Position numbers and translations under genes: made by a program. From contig VXPO01000153.1 in NCBI GenBank assembly GCA_009839505.1, forward strand, positions 1-41,906: a stretch of DNA of 41,906 nucleotides. Reading direction: 5' to 3'. Below the pieces are notes generated by a model. That model was given only the letters and a program-made list of their open reading frames with translations, had not been told where the DNA came from and searched no databases. Of this stretch, positions 35,291-41,906 are shown piece after piece; the first letter of the stretch is position 1, and every line of letters starts with the position of its first letter. The stretch comes from Gammaproteobacteria bacterium (GTDB lineage Bacteria; Pseudomonadota; Gammaproteobacteria; Pseudomonadales; Azotimanducaceae).

Positions 35291-35514
35291 TGAGCGTCCT
35301 GATCCGATGCGCGCTATTGCTTGTCCTAGGCACTCTCTGTTCGACCGTCGCGACCTGCGGCCAGAAAGGACCCTTGGAACTCCCTGTGGGAGGCGACCGC
35401 GGGCCCTTCGGCGGCGATGTCGTCGCCCGCGTCGAACCTTGCGCACTGCGCGTTGATCGCGGGCGGGCACACGCCCCGACCGTGCGCCTGGTCGATCATG
35501 CCTTACGCGCGTAG
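35290..35514 (+). CDS. lptM: LptM/YifL-type small lipoprotein
   Basis: 74 residues. A hydrophobic signal (LIRCALLLVLGTLCSTVATC) runs into the family core CGQKGPLELP at Cys23; in other bacteria this motif acts as an LptD-assembly (LPS translocon maturation) chaperone. The residue before the lipidated Cys is Thr, where Gly, Ala or Ser is normal, so lipidation efficiency is uncertain. The stretch after the motif is longer and less conserved. Placement between argH and lysA is the standard one. It overlaps both neighbours. Confidence 0.88.
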   Translation: MSVLIRCALLLVLGTLCSTVATCGQKGPLELPVGGDRGPFGGDVVARVEPCALRVDRGRAHAPTVRLVDHALRA

Positions 35515-36739
35515 CGGCGGGGAACTACAGGTCGACGGTGTTCCGCTCGCGCGTATCGCCGACGCCGTGGGTACCCCCGCCTACGTCTATTCTTGGCCTG
35601 CGGTGCGGGATCGATACGCAGAGCTCGAGTCTGCGCTGGACGGCACCGGTCAACGCATCTGCTACTCGGTCAAAGCCAACGGCAACCTCGCCTTGCTGGC
35701 GCGGCTGGCCAAGCTGGGAGCGGGCTTCGACATCGTCTCCGGGGGCGAGTTGGAGCGAGTCCTGCGCGCTGGTGGCGACCCGGCGCGGGCCGTCTTCTCC
35801 GGCGTGGGCAAGTCGGTCGAGGACATCGACTTCGGGATCAAGTGCGGCATCGACGCGTTCAACGTCGAAAGCGCCTCGGAACTCGACCGGATCGAGTCAC
35901 GCGCCCGGGTGATCGGCCGTCGGGCGCGGGTGTCGATCCGCGTCAATCCCGACGTGGATGCCCACACCCATCCCTACATCGCCACCGGACTCAAGGAGAA
36001 CAAGTTCGGCGTGCCCCCGCAGGTCGCTCTGGCCCTGTACCGCCGGGCCGCGGCGTGCCCGGATTTGCAGGTGGTCGGCATCGCCTGCCACATCGGCTCT
36101 CAGATCAGCCAGGTGGAACCGTTCCAGGAGGCGTTGTCCGGGCTGCTCGGCCTGGTCGATGCCCTCGGCAAGTTCGGCATCGCTATCGAACACCTCGACA
36201 TAGGCGGCGGCTTCGGGATCGTCTACCAGGACGAGGCGCCACTCGATCTCGCTGCGTTGGGCGACGTGTTGCGGGCCACGCTCGGTCGGCGTCCCGTCAA
36301 GCTGTTCGTCGAACCGGGACGCCTTCTGGTCGCCGAGGCGGGAGTCCTCCTCACCCGGGTCGAGTACTTGAAACCCGCCCCGGCGCCCGGCTACCGGAAC
36401 TTTGCCGTGGTGGACGCCGCCATGAACGACCTCATCCGACCGGCCTTGTACAGTGCATGGCACGCCGTGGAAGCGGTCGCCGAGCGCAGAACCCCGACGC
36501 GGCGCTGGGACGTGGTGGGCCCGGTGTGTGAAACCGGCGACTTCCTCGCCCTCGACCGGGAGCTCTCCCTGGCCGAGGGTGATCTGCTCGCCATCCGCGA
36601 AGCGGGCGCGTACGGTTCTTCCCAGAGTTCCAACTACAACACCCGCCCGCGACCCCCGGAAGTGATCGTCGACGAGGGCGGCTTCACGGTCGTGCGCAAG
36701 CGGGAGACGGTCGCCGACCTGCTACGGCTGGAGTCGTAG
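35498..36739 (+). CDS. lysA: Diaminopimelate decarboxylase
   Basis: 413 residues; decarboxylates meso-DAP to L-lysine with PLP. The PLP lysine is Lys59 (CYSVKANGN); HIGSQI, DIGGGFGI, EPGRLL, PVCETGDF and the terminal YGSSQSSNYNTRPRPPEV complete the family pattern. The ATG at 35498 overlaps the end of lptM by 17 bp. It works next to dapF, which supplies meso-DAP. Confidence 0.98.
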   Translation: MPYARSGGELQVDGVPLARIADAVGTPAYVYSWPAVRDRYAELESALDGTGQRICYSVKANGNLALLARLAKLGAGFDIVSGGELERVLRAGGDPARAVFSGVGKSVEDIDFGIKCGIDAFNVESASELDRIESRARVIGRRARVSIRVNPDVDAHTHPYIATGLKENKFGVPPQVALALYRRAAACPDLQVVGIACHIGSQISQVEPFQEALSGLLGLVDALGKFGIAIEHLDIGGGFGIVYQDEAPLDLAALGDVLRATLGRRPVKLFVEPGRLLVAEAGVLLTRVEYLKPAPAPGYRNFAVVDAAMNDLIRPALYSAWHAVEAVAERRTPTRRWDVVGPVCETGDFLALDRELSLAEGDLLAIREAGAYGSSQSSNYNTRPRPPEVIVDEGGFTVVRKRETVADLLRLES

Positions 36740-36763
36740 GGAAAGCCACCGGCACCTCGAGAA

Positions 36764-36848
36764 GGGGACATCCACCCTTCGCGAAAGAGGCGCGAAAGAG
36801 GGGACATCCACCCTTCGAGCGAAAGGAGATCCAAGGGTGGATGTCCCC
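36764..36848. repeat. REP-like element: two direct and one inverted 16-18-bp repeats
   Basis: GGGGACATCCACCCTTCG occurs at 36764-36781 and 36800-36817; its inverse AAGGGTGGATGTCCCC lies at 36833-36848. The outer pair can form a 16-bp stem. Similar ggg(t)ggatgtcccc palindromes are seen near REP-associated transposases in other gammaproteobacteria (from memory). No transposase is present here. It lies 25 bp after lysA and abuts a toxin remnant. Confidence 0.85.
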
Positions 36849-36849
36849 A

Positions 36850-36919
36850 ATGAGTACGCTGGATGCCCCTTGAGCTAGTCGAGGAGAATGTCGGTGTCTA
36901 CGAAGAACCGCTCGGCCAT
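36850..36919 (-). pseudogene. VapC/PIN toxin remnant interrupted by a stop and a REP-like element
   Basis: From the ATG at 36919 the minus strand encodes MAERFFVDTDILLD, then TAG, then LKGHPA and 5 more codons before running into the REP-like element. PIN toxins start V-D-T-x-x-L-[IL]-D-[YL]-L-[RK]-G-x-P, so the stop replaces what would be Tyr/Leu at position 15. The rest of the toxin is absent. The frame before it ends RELRDTWNRN-stop three bases upstream, placed like an antitoxin but not recognised. The remaining bases up to dapF hold only the dapF promoter. Confidence 0.6.
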
Positions 36920-37027
36920 GTTTCAGTTGCGGTTCCAAGTGTCCCGAAGTTCGCGCCGGGCAGGAAGCCACCAGGGTGTGCTTGTCGTCGCCAGTGTCTT
37001 GAGCGAGTCGGTCAGGCCGTGCGCGCC

Positions 37028-37033
37028 TATAAT
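37028..37033 (+). promoter_or_regulatory. Predicted -10 element of dapF
   Basis: A perfect TATAAT stands 32 bp before the dapF ATG; no good -35 at 16-18 bp was seen. It would let dapF-DUF484-xerC-HAD be transcribed independently of lysA, from which they are separated by 326 bp and a hairpin element. Confidence 0.45.
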
Positions 37034-37065
37034 CGACCCGTCCGACGAATGCCGCGTGGGAGTGG

Positions 37066-37872
37066 ATGAAGCTGCGTTTCGCGAAAATGCACGGTCTCGG
37101 CAACGACTTCATGATCGTGGACCTGGTGACCCAACGCGGAAGGCCGAGCGCCGCTCAGATTCGGAGCTGGGGCGATCGACGTACCGGCGTGGGATTCGAT
37201 CAGTTGCTGTTGGCGTTGCCTCCGAGTGATCCAACGGCGGACTTCCAGTTGAGCATCTTCAACGCCGACGGTTCGCAGGCGGAACAGTGCGGCAACGGTT
37301 TGCGATGTTTTGCCCGGTTCCTGGTCGATGAGAAGCTCACGGTGAAACGCGAACTGGCCATTGACACGGCGGGCGGTCGGGTCGAAACCACGTTGCTGGA
37401 CAACACGCACGTCACCGTCAACATGGGCGTGCCGAAGCGCCTCGACGCCGACGGCGAGTCGCTATCGGTGGACCTCGACGGTGAGTCGGTGGTAATCACG
37501 CCGGTGTCTATCGGCAATCCACACGCCGTCGTGTTCGTCGACAATGTCGGGCAGGCCGATGTCGAGGGCATCGGCGGCGCGCTGCAGCAGCACGAGCGAT
37601 TCCCGGAGCGTGTCAACGTCGGTTTCCTGCAGGTTGTCGACCGACAATTCGGACGGCTACGGGTTTACGAACGGGGCGTTGGAGAGACCCCGGCCTGTGG
37701 TAGCGGTGCGTGTGCGGCAATGGTTGCCGCCCGACTCCACGACCGCTTCGACGAACGCGCGAAGATTTCGTTGCCCGGCGGCAAGCTGCGCGTGGAATGG
37801 CAAGGTCCCGGGGCGCCCGCTACACTCTCGGGACCAACGGAACTGGTCTATACCGGGCGTATCGAACTATGA
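37066..37872 (+). CDS. dapF: Diaminopimelate epimerase
   Basis: 268 residues; converts LL-DAP to meso-DAP for lysine and peptidoglycan. The catalytic cysteines are Cys75 (QCGNGLRC) and Cys211 (ACGSGACA); the N-terminal FAKMHGLGNDF and RTGVGFDQ are typical. It overlaps the DUF484 gene as ATGA. Confidence 0.98.
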   Translation: MKLRFAKMHGLGNDFMIVDLVTQRGRPSAAQIRSWGDRRTGVGFDQLLLALPPSDPTADFQLSIFNADGSQAEQCGNGLRCFARFLVDEKLTVKRELAIDTAGGRVETTLLDNTHVTVNMGVPKRLDADGESLSVDLDGESVVITPVSIGNPHAVVFVDNVGQADVEGIGGALQQHERFPERVNVGFLQVVDRQFGRLRVYERGVGETPACGSGACAAMVAARLHDRFDERAKISLPGGKLRVEWQGPGAPATLSGPTELVYTGRIEL

Positions 37873-38564
37873 ATCGAACGGATGAACTGCTCGATGAGCC
37901 GCTCTTGGATGAAGACGCCGTGGCGGAGTTCCTGAGCAGCCGCCCTGACTTTTTCAATCGCCACCCGGACCTCCTCTCCGATCTCGACCTGCGGGCCGAA
38001 GCCGGGGACTCGGTGTCCCTGCTCGAACGCCAGGTTTCCGTGCTGCGTGAACGCAACCGGGATCTGCGGCAGCAGCTCAATACCCTGCTGACCAACGCCA
38101 CGGCCAACGAGCAGGTCTACCGGCGCATGAAGACCCTCACGCTGGCGTTGATGGACGCCCGGAGCGTGGCCGATCTCGACGCCGCGCTCGATCAGCACCT
38201 GATCAGCGGTTTTGATGCGGACCACGCCACCTGCTTCGTACACGGCTGGATGCCGCCAAAGGATCTGGCGCACGTCGTTGGCATCGCCGCGGACGAGAAC
38301 TCGCCGCTCCCGGACCTGTTTGAGCGCTCGGAACCGGTGTGTGCCGTTCACCGGGTGGAGGAATACACGGCAGTGTTTCCCGACGCGTTGCTGTCTGCGC
38401 CGGGTTCGATCGCGCTCGTGCCGATGCGCACAGACGCGTTGAATGCGGTTCTCGTGATCGGCTCCTGGGATCCGCAACGGTTCGCACCGGACATGGGAAA
38501 GGTCTTCCTCATACACATCGGCGACGTGATGTCGCGGACCCTGGAGCGCGTCGGCGTAGGATGA
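37869..38564 (+). CDS. DUF484 family protein (YigA-like)
   Basis: 231 residues: an N-terminal helix (DEDAVAEFLSSRPDFFNRHPDLLSDL in parts), a coiled coil (SLLERQVSVLRERNRDLRQQL) and a C-terminal GAF-like domain. Members always sit between dapF and xerC in gammaproteobacteria; their function is unknown. The gene overlaps dapF and xerC by four bases at either end (ATGA), which fixes the start. Confidence 0.95.
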   Translation: MNRTDELLDEPLLDEDAVAEFLSSRPDFFNRHPDLLSDLDLRAEAGDSVSLLERQVSVLRERNRDLRQQLNTLLTNATANEQVYRRMKTLTLALMDARSVADLDAALDQHLISGFDADHATCFVHGWMPPKDLAHVVGIAADENSPLPDLFERSEPVCAVHRVEEYTAVFPDALLSAPGSIALVPMRTDALNAVLVIGSWDPQRFAPDMGKVFLIHIGDVMSRTLERVGVG

Positions 38565-39592
38565 GCAACGCCAGCGGCAGGGAAGCCCGGCAACAGGGTC
38601 GTCGCGACGACGCGCGCCAAGGTACGCGTTCGGGACTCCCGGCCGACGTCGATCGATTCCTCGCCCACATGGCGGTGGAGCGGCGTGCCTCGCCCCACAC
38701 GGTAGCGGCCTACCGGCGGGACTTGGCGCGATTCACCCGTGAACTGGGCGCGGCTACGGGCGGCGAGTCGGGCGCGCACGAGGCTCAGCCGCGCGATGTC
38801 CGGTCGGGGGATGTGCAGCCGAGGGATGTCCGAGAGTTCGCGGGTCGCCTGCATGCGCGCGGTCTGTCGCCGCGTTCGGTCGCGCGCCACCTGTCGAGCG
38901 TACGCAGCCTCTTCGACTACCTGGTTCGCCGCCGGGAGTTGGGGGCGAATCCGGCGAGCGGCGTTCGAGCTCCGAAACAGCGAGAACGCCTACCCAAAAC
39001 CATGGATCCCGATCAGACCGCGCAGCTGTTCAGCGAACGCGCGGAGTCCGCCATCGACTTGCGCGATCGCGCCATGCTGGAGTTGCTTTACGGCAGTGGG
39101 CTCCGCCTTGCGGAACTCGTCGCCATCGACATCCGCGACCTGGATCTTGCCAACGGCTTCGTACGGGTGACCGGCAAGGGACAGAAAACCCGGGTAGTGC
39201 CGGTGGGCGGCGCGGCGGCCGAGGCGGCCCGAGCCTGGCTCGCCAAACGCCCGGAAGCCCGCGGCGGCGATCCGCTGTTCGTGGGTCGCGGCCAGAAGCG
39301 CATGTCACCGAGGAACGTGCAGTTGCGCCTGAAGAGGGTTGCGGCGCGCACGATGGGCAACGACGGTCTGCATCCCCACCTGTTGCGGCACAGCTTCGCC
39401 AGCCACGTGCTCGAGTCCAGCGGCGACCTGCGCGCGGTCCAGGAGATGCTGGGGCACGCCGACATCTCCACTACGCAGGTCTATACCCACGTCGACTTCC
39501 AGCACCTGGCCAAGGTCTACGACGCCGCCCATCCCCGTGCGCGACGCGTGGCTGAGGCAGGGTCTCCCCCGGAGGAGGAAACGGCGCCGTGA
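38561..39592 (+). CDS. xerC: Tyrosine recombinase XerC
   Basis: 343 residues (about 300 is usual); with XerD it resolves chromosome dimers at dif. The catalytic set is present: Arg in GSGLRLAEL, Lys in GKGQKTR, HLLRHSFASH, LGH and Tyr308 (TTQVYTH). The core-binding domain has about 18 extra residues containing a duplicated QPRDVR, encoded by a 30-bp-period direct repeat (38786 and 38816). There are also a 23-residue N-terminal extension and a longer tail. Confidence 0.96.
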   Translation: MSNASGREARQQGRRDDARQGTRSGLPADVDRFLAHMAVERRASPHTVAAYRRDLARFTRELGAATGGESGAHEAQPRDVRSGDVQPRDVREFAGRLHARGLSPRSVARHLSSVRSLFDYLVRRRELGANPASGVRAPKQRERLPKTMDPDQTAQLFSERAESAIDLRDRAMLELLYGSGLRLAELVAIDIRDLDLANGFVRVTGKGQKTRVVPVGGAAAEAARAWLAKRPEARGGDPLFVGRGQKRMSPRNVQLRLKRVAARTMGNDGLHPHLLRHSFASHVLESSGDLRAVQEMLGHADISTTQVYTHVDFQHLAKVYDAAHPRARRVAEAGSPPEEETAP

Positions 39593-40278
39593 TCCGGCTG
39601 GTCACGTTCGACCTCGACAATACCTTGTGGAGCGTCGACCACGTGATTGGACGGGCGGAGGCCCGCATGCGCCGATGGCTCGAACCCCGGGTTCCCGAGT
39701 ACGCGAAGCTCGCCTCGGCTGAACACGGTGCGATCCGCGACGGCGTGATCGAGGCCAACCCGAGCATCGTCCATGACATCTCGGCGTTGCGGGAAAGGAT
39801 CCTCGCCAAGACCATCGAGCATTGCGGTTACGACTCCGAGACCTCGGTGCGGCTGGCGGCGGCGGCCTTCGCGGAGTTTCTCGACTGGCGGCACCGTATA
39901 GAGTTCTTCGACGGCGCCCTGGACGTGCTGGCTGAGTTGGCTGCGACCTACACCTTGGCTTCCCTGACCAATGGCAATGCCGACTTCCGGCGGCTGGGGT
40001 TGGATCGGTTCTTCGCGTTCGGCTTCTGCGCGGCCGATGTGGGCGCCAACAAGCCTCACACCGCCATGTTCGAGCAAGCGCTCGCCAAGGCCGGAGTGGC
40101 GCCCCACGAAGCGGTACACGTCGGCGACCATCCGGTCGACGACATGCAAGGCGCACAGGCCGCAGGCATGGCGACGGTCTGGGTGAACCTCGTGGCTTCC
40201 GACGAGAGGCCGAACGCCACCGCAACGGTGACGAGCCTCGCGGAAATCCCCGCCGTGATCGAAGCACTCAACCCGTAG
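39589..40278 (+). CDS. HAD-family hydrolase (YigB-like)
   Basis: 229 residues with HAD motifs I (FDLDNTLW), II (SLTNGN), III (Lys in GANKPHTAMFEQAL) and IV (HVGDHPVDDMQGAQ). E. coli YigB, in the same xerC-linked position, dephosphorylates FMN and other small phosphates, so a flavin mononucleotide phosphatase role is likely. It starts with GTG overlapping the xerC stop (GTGA) and ends in a repeat-supplied TAG. Confidence 0.94.
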   Translation: MIRLVTFDLDNTLWSVDHVIGRAEARMRRWLEPRVPEYAKLASAEHGAIRDGVIEANPSIVHDISALRERILAKTIEHCGYDSETSVRLAAAAFAEFLDWRHRIEFFDGALDVLAELAATYTLASLTNGNADFRRLGLDRFFAFGFCAADVGANKPHTAMFEQALAKAGVAPHEAVHVGDHPVDDMQGAQAAGMATVWVNLVASDERPNATATVTSLAEIPAVIEALNP

Positions 40279-40349
40279 CACCCCATAGCCGGCCCGGCAC
40301 TTCGCTTCGCTGTGTGCCGGGTTCGCCTCCGGCCCAGCCACACCGACCT
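40273..40349 (+). repeat. Stop-codon-embedded stem-loop repeat, copy 4
   Basis: Begins CCGTAG (last Pro codon and stop of the HAD gene) then CACCCCATAGCCG. Relative to copy 3 the stem has a paired change: GGCAC/GTGCC replaces GGCGC/GCGCC, keeping 8 bp (CCCGGCAC with GTGCCGGG). The loop TTCGCTTCGCT and the tail GGTTCGCCTCCGGCCCAGCC are conserved. Confidence 0.85.
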
Positions 40350-40402
40350 CCCATGGAACAAATCCCGTTTGTTGCCTGGCGGTCAGCGGCGCTCGCTGCC
40401 GG

Positions 40403-40464
40403 GAGAATTCGCGCAGCGAATTCTCGGGGCGACCGCGCGCCCCTCGGGCGCGATGTGGTCGCCC
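40403..40464. repeat. Double hairpin element between HAD gene and thrC
   Basis: GAGAATTCGC-GCA-GCGAATTCTC (40403-40425) is a perfect 10-bp stem with a three-base loop; after GG it is followed by a nested hairpin, GGGCGACC (40427-40434) with GGTCGCCC (40457-40464) outside and CGCGCCC-CTC-GGGCGCG (40436-40452) inside. It lies between convergent genes, so a bidirectional termination or boundary role is possible. The first half is the 27543-27585 element in the opposite orientation. Confidence 0.82.
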
Positions 40465-40477
40465 ACGTGGCTTCACG

Positions 40478-41851
40478 TCACGGCGTCGAGTTGTCCCTTA
40501 TGTAGTCCATCACCGCCTGCCGATCCGCGGGCAGTTCGGTGCACCTGGCCGTGGCCGGATCGAGACTGTCCAAGACCGGGTGGCGGACTGCGTTGCCGGT
40601 TTCGCTACCCAACGCCTCGGTCACGGCATCAGGAAACTTGGCAGGATGGGCGGCGCCGATGCACACGGGAACCGTGCCGTTGGCCACCTTACGAGCCGCC
40701 GCAACCCCGACCGCGCTATGCGGGTCGAGCACGTAGCCGAGCCGCGAATGCACGTCGCGCATGGTCGCGCGGGTCGCGTTCATGTCGACTGCGACCGGGT
40801 CGATGCCGGGGTCCACTGGCGCGCCGTCGCCGAGCGAAGCCTCGCCGGTGTCCGCGAACTGCGACATGAACCGCTTGACGCGTTCCGGGTCGCGGCCGCA
40901 GCGCAGCCACAGGTAGCGTTCGAGATTGCTCGCGACCTGGATGTCCATGGATGGGCTGATGGTGTGATGCACCGTACCCCGGCGGTATACGCCGGTGCGG
41001 AAGAACCGTGCCAGGATGTCGTTGTCATTGGTCGCGAGCGTGAAGCGTCCCACCGGTACGCCCATCTCACGGACCGCGATGGCGGCGAAGATGTTGCCGA
41101 AGTTTCCCGTCGGGACCGCGAAAGCGGTGGGCTCGGCGGACTTGAGACCGACGTGTGTGTAGTAGGACATCTGTGCGAGCACGCGAGCCCAGTTGATCGA
41201 GTTGACCGCGCCAAGGTCGTAGCGTCGCTTGAACTCGAGATCGGCGAAGGTCGACTTCACGATGTTCTGGCACTCGTCGAAGCTGCCGTCGATGGCGAGA
41301 CAGTGGACGTTGGCATCCGTCACGGTTGTCATCTGCAGTTCCTGCAGATGACTTGTTCGGCCCTTCGGGTAGAGCATGAAGATGCTCAGGCTCTCTCGTC
41401 CGCGGACGCCGTGGATCGCCGCGCTGCCGGTATCGCCGCTGGTGGCGCCGAGGATGTTCAGGCGGCGGCCGGAATCGCCGAGGATGTACTCGAACAAGCG
41501 ACCGAGAATCTGCAGGGCAATGTCCTTGAACGACAGCGTGGGGCCGTGGAAAAGCTCGAGGATGCTGATCTCACCCAAATCGACGAGCGGCGCGATGTCG
41601 GGATGGTCGAAGGCGGTGAAGGCGTCGGCCACGATGGCGTCGAGATCGTTACCGGGAATGTCGTCCGCGTAGAGTCGAAAGATCCGTTGCGCCAGCTCGA
41701 CATAGGGAAGTCCGCGCCAGGCGTCTAGCTGTTCGGCCACCTGCGGGAACCGTTCCGGCACGAGCAGGCCGCCGTCGGGGGCCAGGCCCGTGAGCACGGC
41801 TTGAGTAAACGACAGGGGAGCAGTACCGCCCCGGGTCGACAGGTATCGCAT
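40478..41851 (-). CDS. thrC: Threonine synthase
   Basis: 457 residues; converts O-phosphohomoserine to threonine with PLP. The PLP lysine is Lys109 (HGPTLSFKD); MRYLSTRGG at the start, LGATSGDTGSAAI (phosphate loop) and FAVPTGNFGN are the family hallmarks. A perfect 11-bp inverted repeat with a TTC loop (41328-41352) lies in the coding sequence. On the minus strand a stop codon (41852-41854) directly abuts the ATG, suggesting that another gene of the operon, commonly hom, ends there outside the window. Confidence 0.97.
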   Translation of the reverse strand: MRYLSTRGGTAPLSFTQAVLTGLAPDGGLLVPERFPQVAEQLDAWRGLPYVELAQRIFRLYADDIPGNDLDAIVADAFTAFDHPDIAPLVDLGEISILELFHGPTLSFKDIALQILGRLFEYILGDSGRRLNILGATSGDTGSAAIHGVRGRESLSIFMLYPKGRTSHLQELQMTTVTDANVHCLAIDGSFDECQNIVKSTFADLEFKRRYDLGAVNSINWARVLAQMSYYTHVGLKSAEPTAFAVPTGNFGNIFAAIAVREMGVPVGRFTLATNDNDILARFFRTGVYRRGTVHHTISPSMDIQVASNLERYLWLRCGRDPERVKRFMSQFADTGEASLGDGAPVDPGIDPVAVDMNATRATMRDVHSRLGYVLDPHSAVGVAAARKVANGTVPVCIGAAHPAKFPDAVTEALGSETGNAVRHPVLDSLDPATARCTELPADRQAVMDYIRDNSTP

Positions 41852-41906
41852 CTAGTGGTCGAACACACTTGAAATGACGTATCTGCGCGTCCACAAGCGT
41901 CCAGCC

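Noticed and set aside
34007-35470. 487-codon frame antisense to argH
   Set aside because: Shadow of a highly conserved gene, no ribosome site, no recognisable domain.
36684-37112. 142-codon minus-strand frame across the lysA-dapF gap
   Set aside because: It runs through the REP-like repeats and into lysA and dapF on the wrong strand; the better explanation of the gap is the PIN remnant in another frame.
40580-41728. 382-codon plus-strand frame inside thrC
   Set aside because: Antisense shadow in high-GC DNA; the minus-strand protein has all threonine synthase motifs.
41852-41906. 3' end of a homoserine dehydrogenase gene before thrC
   Set aside because: A minus-strand frame ends at 41852 directly before the thrC ATG, but its last 17 residues do not resemble Hom, so no gene was called.

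Overview
The window reads as one continuous, high-GC chromosomal segment of a gammaproteobacterium. The gene orders are diagnostic: a PBP1A gene divergent from pilMNOPQ-aroK-aroB; hemB-trxA-rho; hemC-hemD-hemX-hemY divergent from argH; and lptM-lysA-dapF-DUF484-xerC-HAD phosphatase. From memory these are also neighbourhoods of Pseudomonas and relatives, but pieces usual there are missing here (algZ-algR before hemC, ppk/ppx between hemB and trxA). Together with the unfamiliar accessory genes this suggests a distant, probably uncultured gammaproteobacterium. No tRNA, rRNA, CRISPR array or complete insertion sequence was seen.

Layout. 1-3.7 kb: a secreted S41 peptidase coupled by a 4-base overlap to an unusual Clp-N/ClpX-zinc-finger protein without an AAA motor. 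3.9-10.1 kb: an AbrB-type antitoxin with a toxin stub, alanine dehydrogenase divergent from an Lrp/AsnC regulator, a calcineurin-like lipoprotein, a NADAR glycosidase, an MDR oxidoreductase, and a second AbrB antitoxin with a Doc toxin stub. 10.2-16 kb: aroB, aroK and pilQPONM on the minus strand, then ponA/mrcA on the plus strand. 18.6-26 kb: GH172/DUF2961 enzyme, DsbB, an ECF sigma/anti-sigma/PDZ operon, a luciferase-like monooxygenase, a methyltransferase and an exported ankyrin protein. 26-29.3 kb: hemB, trxA, rho. 29.8-33.8 kb: hemCDXY on the minus strand. 33.9-40.3 kb: argH, lptM, lysA, dapF, DUF484, xerC and a HAD phosphatase on the plus strand. 40.5-41.9 kb: thrC on the minus strand.

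Functionally, most of the window is housekeeping: type IV pilus alignment complex and secretin, peptidoglycan synthesis (PBP1A, DapF/LysA), shikimate pathway, heme synthesis (HemB, C, D, X, Y), arginine, lysine and threonine synthesis, thioredoxin and disulfide chemistry, transcription termination, and chromosome dimer resolution.

The most interesting unexplained structure is not a gene. An approximately 80-bp stem-loop repeat occurs four times, and in every copy its first six bases are the last Pro codon and TAG stop of the adjacent gene (CCG TAG). A diverged fifth copy seems to encode the N-terminus of PilQ. A second family consists of two adjacent hairpins with three-base loops and paired (compensatory) changes between copies. 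In addition, three toxin genes (two VapC-like, one Doc-like) survive only as stubs of about 10-17 codons, two of them still attached to an intact antitoxin gene.
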